A DNA stretch of 64,000 nt from the NCBI RefSeq assembly GCF_030816855.1, contig NZ_JAUSYK010000001.1, forward strand, positions 2,108,001 through 2,172,000, written 5' to 3'. Both the position numbers and the translations under genes were made by a program. The DNA is from Arthrobacter sp. B3I4. GTDB taxonomy: Bacteria > Actinomycetota > Actinomycetes > Actinomycetales > Micrococcaceae. Below the pieces are notes generated by a model. That model did no database searches and had not been told where the DNA came from. It was given only the letters and a program-made list of their open reading frames with translations. Shown piece by piece: positions 16,752 to 26,392 of this stretch. Position 1 is the stretch's first letter, and each line of letters opens with the position of its first letter.

Positions 16752-17726
16752 TTGCCTGAACTGCCCGAGGTGGAAGTGGTCCGGCGCGGCCTGGTGAACT
16801 GGGTCCGCGGCCGGACCATCACCGGCGTCGACGTCGTGGATCCCCGCTCGATCCGCCGGCACGCGCTGGGGGCCGAGGACTTCGCCGGGAACCTGCAGGG
16901 CGCCCGGGTGCTGGACGTGGTCCGGCGCGGCAAGTTCCTCTGGCTGCCGCTGACCGACACGTCGGCGGGCGAGCCCGCTATGCCTGACGGCGCTGGCGAG
17001 GCGCCGCCGTCGGTGGCGCTGATGGCGCACCTGGGCATGTCGGGCCAGTTGCTGATGCAGGACGCCGGCGTTCCGGACGAGAAGCACCTGAAGATCCGGC
17101 TGCGGCTCAGCCCGGCTGCTGGCATGCCCGAACAGTTGCGGTTCGTGGACCAGCGGATCTTCGGCGGGCTGTTTCTGACCAGCTTGATCCCCACGGCCGA
17201 CGGCGGTCCCGGCGGTCTTGCCGAGACCCCGCTGCCGTTGATTGCCGAGGAAGCTTCGCACATTGCCCGGGACCCGCTGGACCCGCACTTTTCCTTCGAC
17301 CTGTTTTACCGGCGGCTCCGGGCGCGCAGGACCGGGCTTAAACGGGCGCTGCTGGACCAGGGGCTGGTCTCCGGGATCGGGAACATCTACGCGGATGAGG
17401 CGCTCTGGCTCGCGAAGCTGCACTACGCCCGCGCCACCGACACCCTCCGCCGGTCCGAGGCGCTGCGGGTGCTCGACGCCGCCCGCGAGGTAATGACCGA
17501 CGCCCTGGCCGCCGGCGGAACCAGCTTTGACTCGCTGTACGTCAACGTCAACGGCGCCTCAGGCTACTTTGAACGCTCGCTGAACGCCTATGGCCGGACC
17601 GGCGAGGAGTGCCGGCGCTGCGCCGCGGCGGGCATCGTCAGCCTGATCAAGCGCGAACAGTTCATGAACCGCTCAGCCCACACCTGCCCTGTCTGTCAGC
17701 CGCGGCCGCGCAACGGCCGCTGGTAG
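16752..17726 (+). CDS. mutM: Formamidopyrimidine-DNA glycosylase
   Basis: MutM (Fpg) removes 8-oxoguanine and formamidopyrimidines and nicks the abasic site. After processing of the TTG-encoded initiator, the N-terminus is PELPEVE, with the catalytic Pro and Glu. A lysine follows in [10 protein letters not shown], and the C-terminal zinc finger has its two CxxC pairs (CRRC and CPVC). It is 324 residues long, more than the usual 270-290, owing to insertions near residues 75-90 and 145-165. Its last 31 bp overlap the 3' end of oleD on the other strand. smc would normally follow, but the ole cluster intervenes. Confidence 0.94.
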   Translation: MPELPEVEVVRRGLVNWVRGRTITGVDVVDPRSIRRHALGAEDFAGNLQGARVLDVVRRGKFLWLPLTDTSAGEPAMPDGAGEAPPSVALMAHLGMSGQLLMQDAGVPDEKHLKIRLRLSPAAGMPEQLRFVDQRIFGGLFLTSLIPTADGGPGGLAETPLPLIAEEASHIARDPLDPHFSFDLFYRRLRARRTGLKRALLDQGLVSGIGNIYADEALWLAKLHYARATDTLRRSEALRVLDAAREVMTDALAAGGTSFDSLYVNVNGASGYFERSLNAYGRTGEECRRCAAAGIVSLIKREQFMNRSAHTCPVCQPRPRNGRW

Positions 17727-18682
17727 TAGGCCGCCAGCCTGGCCAGGCCCTCATCCAAGGTCACGGCCGGCGTCCAGTCCAACAGCCGGCGCGCCTCCCG
17801 CTGGTCAAACCAGTGCGCGGTGGAGAGCTGTTCGGCCAGGAACCTCGTCATGGGCGGTTCGTCTGTCTTGCCCGCCCGGGTCCAGGCCTTCTCCACCAGT
17901 GACCCCGCGGCCCGGGCGAGCCTGCCCGGCACCGACCATGCCGGGGCCGGGACGCCGCCGGCGGCGCAAATGCCGGCCAGCAGCTCACCGACCGGGCGGG
18001 GTTCGCCGTTGCTGACCACGAGCGCCCGGCCCCGGACATGGTCCATCCGGTGCAGCGCGGCGGCGATGGCAGCGGCGGCGTTGTCGATGTACGTGGTGTC
18101 GATCAGGGCCGCGCCGGCGTCGAGCAGCGGCAGCCGGCGGCGGCCGGCGCGTTCCAGCACCCGCTCCACTAACTGGGTGTCGCCCGGGCCCCAGACGATG
18201 TGCGGCCGGACTGCCGCGACCCGGAACTCCGGGGAGCCCGCGGCCAGCGCCAGCAGTTCGGCTTGAGCTTTGGTGCGGGAGTAGTCCCCGTGGGCTTTGG
18301 CCGGGTCCGCCGGGTCGGCGCCGAGACCGGCAATTGCGGCCCCCGAATTGGCCACCGACGGGGAGGAGACGAAGACCAGATCCCGCACGCCGGCGTCGCG
18401 CGCTGCCTGCAGCAGCAGCCGGGTGCCCGCGACGTTCACCTCGTCGAACTCGGCCGCGCGGCCGGTGAAGGAGACTTTCGCGGCCAGGTGGATGACACCC
18501 TCGGCGCTGGCGACGGCCCGGCGGACGGCGACGTCATCCGTCACCGACCCGGCGACGTCGGCGGCTCCCTCGACGCCGGAGGGCCGGCGCTGGAACGTGG
18601 TCACGGCGTGGCCCTGGCGCACCAGCAGCCGTGCCACTTCCCCTCCCAGCAGCCCGCTGGCGCCGGTGACAAGAACCCTCAC
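17696..18682 (-). CDS. oleD: NAD(P)-dependent epimerase/dehydrogenase, OleD (2-alkyl-3-ketoalkanoate reductase)
   Basis: An extended SDR of 328 residues with GASGLLGG (residues 7-14) and the catalytic pair Tyr134/Lys138 (YSRTK). In the characterised olefin pathway OleD reduces the beta-keto acid made by OleA to a 2-alkyl-3-hydroxyalkanoate using NADPH. Assignment rests on this fold plus immediate linkage to OleA and an OleBC fusion. Alone it would only be called a 3-beta-HSD-like epimerase. The GTG start overlaps the oleBC stop by 4 bp. Its 3' end overlaps mutM tail to tail by 31 bp. Confidence 0.85.
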   Translation of the reverse strand: MRVLVTGASGLLGGEVARLLVRQGHAVTTFQRRPSGVEGAADVAGSVTDDVAVRRAVASAEGVIHLAAKVSFTGRAAEFDEVNVAGTRLLLQAARDAGVRDLVFVSSPSVANSGAAIAGLGADPADPAKAHGDYSRTKAQAELLALAAGSPEFRVAAVRPHIVWGPGDTQLVERVLERAGRRRLPLLDAGAALIDTTYIDNAAAAIAAALHRMDHVRGRALVVSNGEPRPVGELLAGICAAGGVPAPAWSVPGRLARAAGSLVEKAWTRAGKTDEPPMTRFLAEQLSTAHWFDQREARRLLDWTPAVTLDEGLARLAAYYQRPLRGRG

Positions 18683-21405
18683 GGGGTGCCCGGGCGGCCG
18701 CCGGCCAGCACTTTGGATGCCCAGCGGGCCAGTCGGGTCCGGTCGATCTTGGCGTTGTGCCGGATGTCGGTCGGCTGGGCGGGTACAGCCAGCACGGCGG
18801 ACACAGCGACGCCCGCCCCGCGGGCAGCAGCCCGGACCCGCCCTGCAAGCTCCGGGGCGGCGGGGCCGGGACGGCGGACGGGCGGCACCGTCTCCACAAC
18901 GGCGACCACGGCCTGCGTCCCGGCCGGGCCGACGCCGACGATGGCAGCCGGCCCGACGCCGTGCAGCCGCTCGATGGCCTGCTCGGCGCCGACCGGGGTC
19001 ACGACGGCGTCAGGTCCGGTCACGACGTGCGCGAGGCGGCCTTCAACCCAGAGCCGGCCGTCGGCATCAAAGTGCCCGACGTCGCCGGTGCGGTGCCAGC
19101 CTGGCGTGCGGGCGCTCTCGCGCTGGGCGAGCCAGAGCCGGTCGTACGCCTCCATCACGTGCGGGGCGGCCACCAGGATCTCACCGGTCACGCCCGGCTG
19201 CATGACCGGGTCATTTCCGGCTGCGGTGCCGTTCGCGGCGAGGGGGATGACGGCCACGCGGGCGCCGTGCACCGGCCGGCCCACGCAGACGCCGTTGCCG
19301 GCGCCCGGAACGGTTCCGGCGGCTGCGTCCGTTTCGGCGGCCCGGATCTGCTCGAGGCTGATGTCGGTGACCGGCAGGGCTTCAGTCATGCCGTACGGGG
19401 TGTGCAGCCCGGCGCGGGGCACGAGCTGCTGGACCTGTTCGAGCAGGGACGCGGGGACGGGGGCGCCGGCGGAGAGCAACAGTTCCACACGGTCCAGGGC
19501 GTCGCGGCCGGCCCGGTCCAGGCTGTCCCGGGTGGCGAGTACATTGCGCAGCGCCGCGGGCGACGCGAAGACCACGGTGGCGTCGATGGCGGCCGCCGCG
19601 CCGGCCAGGGCCCGGGCGGTCAGGGTGCGGGGCACGGTGACGTCCATGGCGGGCGTCACCGACACCGCGCCGAGCGCCGGTCCCAGCAGGGCGAACGGCG
19701 CGAAACCGGCGACCAGGCGGGCGCCCGGCCGGATCCCCAGCGTCTCGGCCAGGGTGTCCCGCATCGCGCCCAGCTGCCGGTGCGTGTACAGCACACCCTT
19801 GGCAGGACCGGTGGAACCTGAGGTGAAGAGCACGGCGGCGGGGGAGTCCGGCGCAGGAAGCGCGCGCGGCTCCGCGCTGTTGTCATTGCTGCCCGCGCCG
19901 GCTGCACCGATGCGGGCTGCACCGGTGCGGGTCAGAGCGGCAAGGGACGTTTCGACGCCGAGGACGCGGCGGCGCGCTGCCGGCAGCTCCGCCACACTGA
20001 TCCGCCGGGCCGCCCAGCCCAGGACCTTGGCGGCGGCCAGCGCCTTGTCGATGCCGATCAGGAAATCCGGGGTGGCACCCTTCACGGCCCTGCTCAGGCC
20101 CCGGGTGCCCAGTCCGGCGTCGGCGACGACCACCACGGCGCCGAGGCGCAGGCAGGCGTAAAGGACGACGGTCAGGTCCACGCCCGGCGGAACCATCAGG
20201 CTCACCCGGCTGCCGTGGCCTACTCCGGTGTCCTGCAGTCCCGCCGCCACGGCAGCGACGCGCTGTTCCAGTTCCAGCCAGCTGAGCGAGCGGGCCACGG
20301 TGCCGTCGTCGGCCATTTCCGCGACGGCGGTGTCCCCGCCGGCGGGTCCGGCCGCGAGTTTGGTCAGCGGCGCCCACAACGGGGCATTGTCCGCAGGCGC
20401 GGATTCGAGGGGCTCCGGGGCGAGGGGTTCCGCGGCGACGGACGCTGTGCCGTTGGGCCCGGACGCTGCGCGGGGCAGCCCGTTCTCGGCGAGCCAGTCG
20501 AACACCGGGGTGGCGATGTCCCGGTCCTCCGCGACCAGGTGGCCGGCTCCTTCAAAGCGGTGCACCTGGGCGTGCGGCAGCCGGCCGAGGAGGTCCTTGA
20601 GGTACCGGTCGGAAAAGATCGGGTCCTTCGGGCCCCAGAGCATCAGGGCCGGGACGCTGAGCCCGCGCAGCCCTTCGGCCAAGCGGTTCAGTGCCGGGAA
20701 GCTGGGGTGGGAGGCATCGGCGGGGATGTCGGCGACGAAGTTCCCGACGCCGGCGCGGCGGCCGGAGCTGCGGTAGGGGGCCATGAAGGCCGTGCGGACC
20801 TCCGGGGCCAGCGGCGGGTGTGCCAGGGCGTGCGTCACTCGCAGGAAGGCGTCCGACGTCGTGGTTCCCCAGCGGTGCACGGCGGGGTGCAGGGCGAGTT
20901 GCAGTGCCGGCGGGATGGGGGAGCCGGCGGGCTGGTGGACGGCGGTGTTGGCCAGCACGACGCCGGCGAGCTGCTGGGGGTGGGCCAGCGCCCAGCCGAG
21001 GCTGATCGCTCCGCCCCAGTCGTGGCCGACAGTGACGACCGGCCCGTCCAGCTCGAGCGCTGCGGTCAGGTCGCCCAGATCGTTGATCCGGTCGGCGAGC
21101 CGGCGGAACTCACCGGTGCGCTCGGAGAACCCCATGTCCAGTTGGTCAACCGCGACAACCCGCCACGGGCGGGCCGCGTCCGAACCGGCGGCCAGCAGGG
21201 TCCGCCACAGATAGGACCAGGTCGGGTTGCCGTGCACGCACAGCAGGGTACCGGCGGGGACGAGGCCGCGGCTGCTGAGCTGGGCGCCGTTGTCCAGGAC
21301 GTGCCAGCGGCGCACGGTGCCGGGCACATCGACGGCGGACGAGGAGGGCACGGCGATTTCACGTGACCAGGCGGGATCGACGCCGGGCCAGTCGGCGGTT
21401 ACCAA
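18679..21405 (-). CDS. oleBC: OleBC fusion: beta-lactone decarboxylase plus beta-lactone synthetase
   Basis: A 908-residue two-domain protein. Residues about 15-330 form an alpha/beta hydrolase of the haloalkane dehalogenase type: HGNPTWSYLW near residue 58 and nucleophile Asp129 in GHDWGG. This matches OleB, which decarboxylates the beta-lactone to the alkene. Residues about 360-908 form an AMP-dependent synthetase with FTSGSTGPAKG near residue 527 and HRTGDVGHFD. This matches OleC, which closes the beta-hydroxy acid to a beta-lactone. Fused OleBC is known from actinobacteria. The start is taken as TTG 21405, preceded by GGTGGAA and overlapping the oleA stop by 7 bp. The open frame further upstream is a shadow of oleA. 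Confidence 0.88.
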   Translation of the reverse strand: MVTADWPGVDPAWSREIAVPSSSAVDVPGTVRRWHVLDNGAQLSSRGLVPAGTLLCVHGNPTWSYLWRTLLAAGSDAARPWRVVAVDQLDMGFSERTGEFRRLADRINDLGDLTAALELDGPVVTVGHDWGGAISLGWALAHPQQLAGVVLANTAVHQPAGSPIPPALQLALHPAVHRWGTTTSDAFLRVTHALAHPPLAPEVRTAFMAPYRSSGRRAGVGNFVADIPADASHPSFPALNRLAEGLRGLSVPALMLWGPKDPIFSDRYLKDLLGRLPHAQVHRFEGAGHLVAEDRDIATPVFDWLAENGLPRAASGPNGTASVAAEPLAPEPLESAPADNAPLWAPLTKLAAGPAGGDTAVAEMADDGTVARSLSWLELEQRVAAVAAGLQDTGVGHGSRVSLMVPPGVDLTVVLYACLRLGAVVVVADAGLGTRGLSRAVKGATPDFLIGIDKALAAAKVLGWAARRISVAELPAARRRVLGVETSLAALTRTGAARIGAAGAGSNDNSAEPRALPAPDSPAAVLFTSGSTGPAKGVLYTHRQLGAMRDTLAETLGIRPGARLVAGFAPFALLGPALGAVSVTPAMDVTVPRTLTARALAGAAAAIDATVVFASPAALRNVLATRDSLDRAGRDALDRVELLLSAGAPVPASLLEQVQQLVPRAGLHTPYGMTEALPVTDISLEQIRAAETDAAAGTVPGAGNGVCVGRPVHGARVAVIPLAANGTAAGNDPVMQPGVTGEILVAAPHVMEAYDRLWLAQRESARTPGWHRTGDVGHFDADGRLWVEGRLAHVVTGPDAVVTPVGAEQAIERLHGVGPAAIVGVGPAGTQAVVAVVETVPPVRRPGPAAPELAGRVRAAARGAGVAVSAVLAVPAQPTDIRHNAKIDRTRLARWASKVLAGGRPGTP

Positions 21406-22421
21406 ACGATTTCCACCATTGCGGTGTTCAGGCCGGAGCCGACGCCCATGCACAGGACGCGGTCTCCACTGGTCAAGGACTGCGCTTCCGCCGCGAGCGT
21501 CATCGGCAGGGACGCCGGGCCGACGTTGCCCCAGTGCGGGAATGTGATCGGCACCTTGTCCGGGTCCAGGTCGATGGCGTCGATGATCGCCTGGGTGTAG
21601 GCGTTGCTTACCTGGTGCGTGACGTAGCGGTCCATCGCGGCCCAGTCCCACTCCGGCTGCGCTTCCTGCCAGGCGTCGACGACCAGCTGCAGGCCGCCGT
21701 CGAGCAGGCCCTTGGTGTCGGTGGCCATGCCGTCGATGCCGCCGACGCACAATTCGTGGTGTTCGGTGCCGGCGCGCATGACTCCGCCCACGACCCGGTG
21801 GGCCCCGGGGTGCTGGTCTGCCGGGCCAAGCACGGCCGCCGCGGCGCCCGAGCCCAGGGTGAGGGTGGCGAATTCGCGGTTGAAGTCTTCGCGGGTCGTC
21901 TCCGGCCGCTGTAACCGCGCCAGGGTGGCCTCCTGGGTGGCCTGGGCGTCCTCGCCGTTGACGATCACGGCGTACTTGATCTGGCCGGAGTCGATCATGT
22001 TGGCGGCCAGGGTCATGCCGTTGACGAAGCCGAGGCAGGCGTTCGCCAGGTCGAAGTTCATCGCCGACGACGGCAGGCCCAGCCCGTGGTGGATTTTCAC
22101 CGCGACCGACGGCTCAAGATTGCGGCGCGTCACAGAGGTGTTGATCAGCAGGCCGACGTCGGCCGCAGCGATGCCGGACTCGGCCAGGGCCTTCGCGCCC
22201 GCCTCGATGGCGGCGTCGTCGAAGGACGTCCCGGGGGCCCACCAGCGCCGGTGCGTGATCCCGGCGACCCGCTCAAGCAGCCTCGGCGGGAACCTCAGGC
22301 GGCGCAGGGTCGACGCGAGCGTGTGGTCGAAGTCTCGGGAACTCACGATCGTGGGAGCTTCGACGCTGCTCACCGAAAGCAGGGCGGTGTTGTGGTGCCG
22401 GAACGTTGCATTCCCTATCAA
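21399..22421 (-). CDS. oleA: OleA, long-chain acyl-CoA Claisen condensing enzyme
   Basis: A thiolase-fold KAS III-like protein of 340 residues. The catalytic triad is visible: Cys129 in DLANACLGF, His269 in VTHQVSNAY and Asn299 in HWGNVG. OleA condenses two acyl-CoAs head to head into a 2-alkyl-3-ketoalkanoate, the first step of long-chain olefin synthesis. Distinction from FabH is based on the linked oleBC and oleD, and on a bona fide fabH elsewhere in this window (54440-55501). The TTG start at 22421 follows AGAGG by six bases. The cluster order is oleA-oleBC-oleD, with coupled overlaps throughout, and it is transcribed divergently from smc. Confidence 0.88.
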   Translation of the reverse strand: MIGNATFRHHNTALLSVSSVEAPTIVSSRDFDHTLASTLRRLRFPPRLLERVAGITHRRWWAPGTSFDDAAIEAGAKALAESGIAAADVGLLINTSVTRRNLEPSVAVKIHHGLGLPSSAMNFDLANACLGFVNGMTLAANMIDSGQIKYAVIVNGEDAQATQEATLARLQRPETTREDFNREFATLTLGSGAAAAVLGPADQHPGAHRVVGGVMRAGTEHHELCVGGIDGMATDTKGLLDGGLQLVVDAWQEAQPEWDWAAMDRYVTHQVSNAYTQAIIDAIDLDPDKVPITFPHWGNVGPASLPMTLAAEAQSLTSGDRVLCMGVGSGLNTAMVEIVW

Positions 22422-22689
22422 ATCAAGCCTCTGTTCGTGTCTGTCCTGCGCTCCAGCGGCTTACCGCGACTTCAAGCACAGGCCCAAGGGCTTAACTATG
22501 CCCGGTGCGTATCCATTCCTGCATATGCAAAATGGGGCATTAACGCGGCCGCCCTCCCGGGTTTTGCGCTGAATTGTCGTAGCGCCGCAGTAGATTGTAT
22601 CCGGGGCCGTTCCCCAAAAACCGCGTCCGTTCGCACCGCAGTGTCCTTCACCACGTGCCCAGCCCGCCAAGCAGGAGACCAGAGACACC
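22422..22689. other. oleA/smc divergent intergenic region
   Basis: This 268-bp stretch is less GC-rich than its surroundings and must hold the promoters for oleA and smc. TAGATT near 22590 is a plausible -10 for smc, without a clear -35. The 22464-22489 stretch resembles one upstream of the DUF3052 gene at 61020. No gene is seen. Confidence 0.5.
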
Positions 22690-25600
22690 TTGCACCTCAA
22701 GAGCCTGACCGTCCGAGGATTCAAGTCGTTCGCGTCCGCGACGACCTTCGAATTCGAGCCTGGCGTGACCGCCGTGGTGGGACCCAACGGCTCGGGCAAG
22801 TCCAACGTGGTCGACGCACTGTCCTGGGTGATGGGCGAACAGGGCGCCAAAACCCTGCGCGGCGGCAAGATGGAAGACGTTATCTTCGCTGGCACCTCGG
22901 GACGGCCGCCGCTGGGCCGAGCCCACGTCTCGCTGACCATCGACAACAGCGACGGCGTGCTGCCGATCGACTACAGCGAAGTGACCATCTCCCGGACGCT
23001 GTTCCGTACCGGCGGCTCCGAGTACGCCATCAACGGGGCAAGCTGCCGGCTGCTGGACATCCAGGAGCTGCTCTCCGATTCGGGTCTGGGCCGGGAAATG
23101 CATGTCATCGTCGGGCAGGGGCAGCTGGACAAAGTCCTGCATGCCACACCGGAGGACCGCCGCGGCTTCATTGAAGAGGCCGCAGGCATCCTCAAACACC
23201 GCCGCCGCAAGGAAAAAACGGTCCGCAAGCTTGAAGCCATGCAGGCCAACCTCGCACGGCTCAGCGACCTTACCGGCGAGATCCGGCGCCAGCTCACGCC
23301 GCTGGGCAAGCAGGCCGAAGTGGCCCGCCGCGCCCAGACGGTCCAGTTCGAGGTCCGCGACGCCCGCTGCCGGCTGCTCGCCGACGACATCGTGCAGCTG
23401 CAGACGGTGCTGGCGCAGGACGTCGCGGACGAGACGGCGCTGAAGGCGCGCCGCGCGGTCGTCGAACGCGAACTGCAAAGCGGGCGGCAGCGGCAGGCCG
23501 GGCTGGAGCAGCTCGCCGCCGAGGCCACCCCAAAGCTGAACGCCGCCCGGGACACCTGGTACCAGCTCTCCTCCGGGCGGGAACGGCTGCGCTCGCTGGG
23601 CTCGCTGGCGGAGGAACGCCGGCGCCTGCTCGGGGCAGCTGACGCCGTCCCGGACGCCGGCAGGGACCCCGAGCAGCTCGAGAAACAGGCCGCCAGGGTC
23701 CGCGCGGAGCAGGCCGGGCTGGAGGCGCAGCTGGTCGAACGCCGCGCCACCCTGGAAACCGCCACCGCCGCCAAACAGGAGGCCGAAGCCGCTGCCGCTG
23801 CCGAAGACAAACGCCTCGCGACCCTGCTCCGGGCCGCCGCGGACCGCCGCGAGGGCCTCGCCCGGCTGGCCGGCCAGGTGGGGGCGGCGAGGTCACGGGT
23901 CGAATCCGCGCAGGCCGAGGTCGGCCGGCTGCGGGAGTCGCTGAAAGCCGGCGAGGAACGCCGGCGGCAGGCCCAGAGCGAGTTCACTGCGCTGGAGTCC
24001 CAGGTAGCCGGCGTCGAGGACGGCGAGGAAACCCTGGATGCGGAATACGAGGCCGCGAGCGAGGCCCTGGATGCTGTGGTGGCGGAAATCGACGCCCTGA
24101 AGGCGGCCGAACGGGAGGCCGAGCGGGAACGCGGCGCCCTCGCGGCCCGGCGTGACGCCCTGCAGCTAGGCCTGAACCGCAAGGACGGATCCGAGCATGT
24201 GCTCGGATCCGGGCTGGCCGGTGTGCTGGGCCCCCTGGCGGGCATGCTGGCGGTGGAGCCCGGTTACGAGGCCGCCGTCGCCGCCGCGCTGGGCAGCTCC
24301 TCCGACGCCGTCGTCGTGCGCGACGCCGGCTCCGCGGCCGCCGCGGTGCAGCTCCTGAAGGACGACGACGCCGGCCGCGCCTCGCTGCTGCTGGCCGGTG
24401 CTGACGGCGCTGACGGTGCTGTTGGTCCTGCCGCCGACGCGCCGGATTCCTCGGCCGTACTTCCTGCCGGGGCCCGCTGGGCCACCGAGCTCGTAGCCCC
24501 GGCCCGGGACGCCCGGGACGCCCGGGACTCCGGTGGCCCGGACATCCTGCTGGACCGGCTGCTGGACCGGCTGCTGAGGGGCGCCGTCGTCGTCGACGAC
24601 CTCGACCAGGCGGCCCGGCTGATTACTGCCCGTCCGGACCTGACCGCGGTTACCCGCGCGGGCGATGTGTTCTCCGCGCTTACCGTTACCGGCGGCTCTG
24701 CGACGGCGCCGTCGCTGCTGGAAGTCCAGGCAGCCGTCGACGACGCCGCCGCGCGGCTCGCCGAAGTGGGAGCCGACCTGGAACGCAACCGCTTCGCCCT
24801 GTTTGCGGCGGAAGCCCGGCGCGCTGCTGCCCAGGAGCGGGCGGACGCCGCGCTGGAGAAACTCCACGACTCCGACGCCCGCCTCGCGGCCGTCGCCGAG
24901 CGGCTCGGCCACCTGAACTCGGTGCTGCGCAGCGCCGTCGGGGAAAGCGAACGGCTCGCCGCGTCGCTGGCCAGGGCGGAGGCCGGTATCCAGGGGGAGC
25001 AGGACGCGCTGGAAACTGTCGCAACGCGGCTGGCCGCCGCGCAGGAAGCACCGGCCGAGGAGGAACCCTCGCCGGAGCACCGCGACGCGCTCGCCGCGGC
25101 GGCGTCCGGGGCCCGCGCAGCCGAGATGGAGGCCCGGCTGGCGCTGCGGAGCGCGGAGGAACAGCTCAACGCCGTCCGCAACCGCGCGTCCTCACTGGAA
25201 CGCGCCGCCGCCACCGAACGCCGCGCCCGGGAGGAAGCCGCGGAACGGGCCCGGCGCCGCCGGATTCAGGCCGCCCGCGCCGCCGCGGTCTCCGCCGCCG
25301 TCGAGCAAGTGGTCGGTTTTCTGGATATCTCCGTGGAACTGGCCCGCGAAGAACGCGACAGCGCCGAGGAACGCCGTGAACAGATGGAACGGGAGCTGGC
25401 CGAGGTCCGCGCCGGCAACGATTCCCTCGCCCGGGAACTGGCCGAACTGACCGACTCCGTGCACCGGGACGAACTGGCCCGGGCCCAGCAGCGCCTCCGG
25501 ATCGAAGCCCTTGAACTGCGCAGCGTCGAGGAGCTCGGCCTGACTGCGGACCAGCTCATCGCCGACTTTGGCCCCGACCAGCCCGTGCCGGTGCCGGCGG

Positions 25601-26337
25601 GTGCTTCGGCGGACAAGTGGGCCGCCCTCCGCGCCCCGGTGGACGACGACGGGCGCGAGATCGTCGAAGGAAAGCCGTTTGTCAGGGATGAGCAGGAGAA
25701 GCGGCTCCGCAAGGCCGAACGGGACCTCTCCGCGCTCGGCCGGGTGAACCCGCTGGCCCTCGAGGAGTTCGCCGCCCTCGAGGAGCGCCACCAGTTCCTC
25801 AGCACCCAGCTGGAGGACCTCAAGTCCAGCCGCAAGGACCTGCTGGACATCATCAAGGAAGTCGACGAGCGGGTGCAGAAGGTCTTCGCCGAGGCCTTCG
25901 AGGACACCGCGGCGCAGTTCGTCCGGGTCTTTGCCCGGCTGTTCCCTGGCGGTGAGGGCCGGCTGGTGCTCACCGATCCCACGGACATGCTCACCACCGG
26001 TATCGAGGTGGAGGCCCGCCCCGCCGGGAAGAAAATCAAACGGCTGTCCCTGCTCTCCGGCGGCGAACGGTCGCTGACCGCGGTGGCCCTGCTGGTGGCG
26101 ATCTTCAAAGCCCGGCCCTCGCCGTTTTATGTCATGGACGAGGTGGAGGCCGCCCTGGACGACACCAACCTTGGCCGCCTGATCACCATTTTTGAGGAAC
26201 TGCGCGAGTCCAGCCAGCTGATCGTCATCACCCACCAGAAACGCACCATGGAGGTGGCGGACGCGCTGTACGGCGTGACCATGCGCGGCGACGGCGTCTC
26301 GACGGTGATCAGCCAGCGGCTGGGCGCCGACGTCTGA
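22690..26337 (+). CDS. smc: Chromosome segregation protein SMC
   Basis: SMC is the condensin ATPase that organises and segregates the chromosome with ScpA and ScpB. The 1215-residue protein has Walker A GPNGSGKS at residues 31-38, long Ala/Arg/Glu-rich coiled coils (about 170-500 and 660-1010), a hinge near 500-660, and the ABC signature LSGGER near residue 1123 followed by Walker B FYVMDEVEAALDD. The hinge holds small in-frame duplications (DARDARD and LDRLLDRLL). The TTG start at 22690 gives LHLKSLTVRGFKSF, the family N-terminus, with AGGAG 12 bp upstream. ftsY follows after 55 bp. Confidence 0.95.
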   Translation: MHLKSLTVRGFKSFASATTFEFEPGVTAVVGPNGSGKSNVVDALSWVMGEQGAKTLRGGKMEDVIFAGTSGRPPLGRAHVSLTIDNSDGVLPIDYSEVTISRTLFRTGGSEYAINGASCRLLDIQELLSDSGLGREMHVIVGQGQLDKVLHATPEDRRGFIEEAAGILKHRRRKEKTVRKLEAMQANLARLSDLTGEIRRQLTPLGKQAEVARRAQTVQFEVRDARCRLLADDIVQLQTVLAQDVADETALKARRAVVERELQSGRQRQAGLEQLAAEATPKLNAARDTWYQLSSGRERLRSLGSLAEERRRLLGAADAVPDAGRDPEQLEKQAARVRAEQAGLEAQLVERRATLETATAAKQEAEAAAAAEDKRLATLLRAAADRREGLARLAGQVGAARSRVESAQAEVGRLRESLKAGEERRRQAQSEFTALESQVAGVEDGEETLDAEYEAASEALDAVVAEIDALKAAEREAERERGALAARRDALQLGLNRKDGSEHVLGSGLAGVLGPLAGMLAVEPGYEAAVAAALGSSSDAVVVRDAGSAAAAVQLLKDDDAGRASLLLAGADGADGAVGPAADAPDSSAVLPAGARWATELVAPARDARDARDSGGPDILLDRLLDRLLRGAVVVDDLDQAARLITARPDLTAVTRAGDVFSALTVTGGSATAPSLLEVQAAVDDAAARLAEVGADLERNRFALFAAEARRAAAQERADAALEKLHDSDARLAAVAERLGHLNSVLRSAVGESERLAASLARAEAGIQGEQDALETVATRLAAAQEAPAEEEPSPEHRDALAAAASGARAAEMEARLALRSAEEQLNAVRNRASSLERAAATERRAREEAAERARRRRIQAARAAAVSAAVEQVVGFLDISVELAREERDSAEERREQMERELAEVRAGNDSLARELAELTDSVHRDELARAQQRLRIEALELRSVEELGLTADQLIADFGPDQPVPVPAGASADKWAALRAPVDDDGREIVEGKPFVRDEQEKRLRKAERDLSALGRVNPLALEEFAALEERHQFLSTQLEDLKSSRKDLLDIIKEVDERVQKVFAEAFEDTAAQFVRVFARLFPGGEGRLVLTDPTDMLTTGIEVEARPAGKKIKRLSLLSGGERSLTAVALLVAIFKARPSPFYVMDEVEAALDDTNLGRLITIFEELRESSQLIVITHQKRTMEVADALYGVTMRGDGVSTVISQRLGADV

Positions 26338-26392
26338 GCGCCGCCGTCGAAGCGTCGGCCGGGGCTTTTAGCGTTTGTGAGAAGCTAGGGGA

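Noticed and set aside
24507..24590. Short duplications in the smc hinge as a sign of a frameshift or assembly error
   Set aside because: The frame is preserved through both repeats and into the C-terminal ATPase half, so they appear to be natural in-frame expansions.
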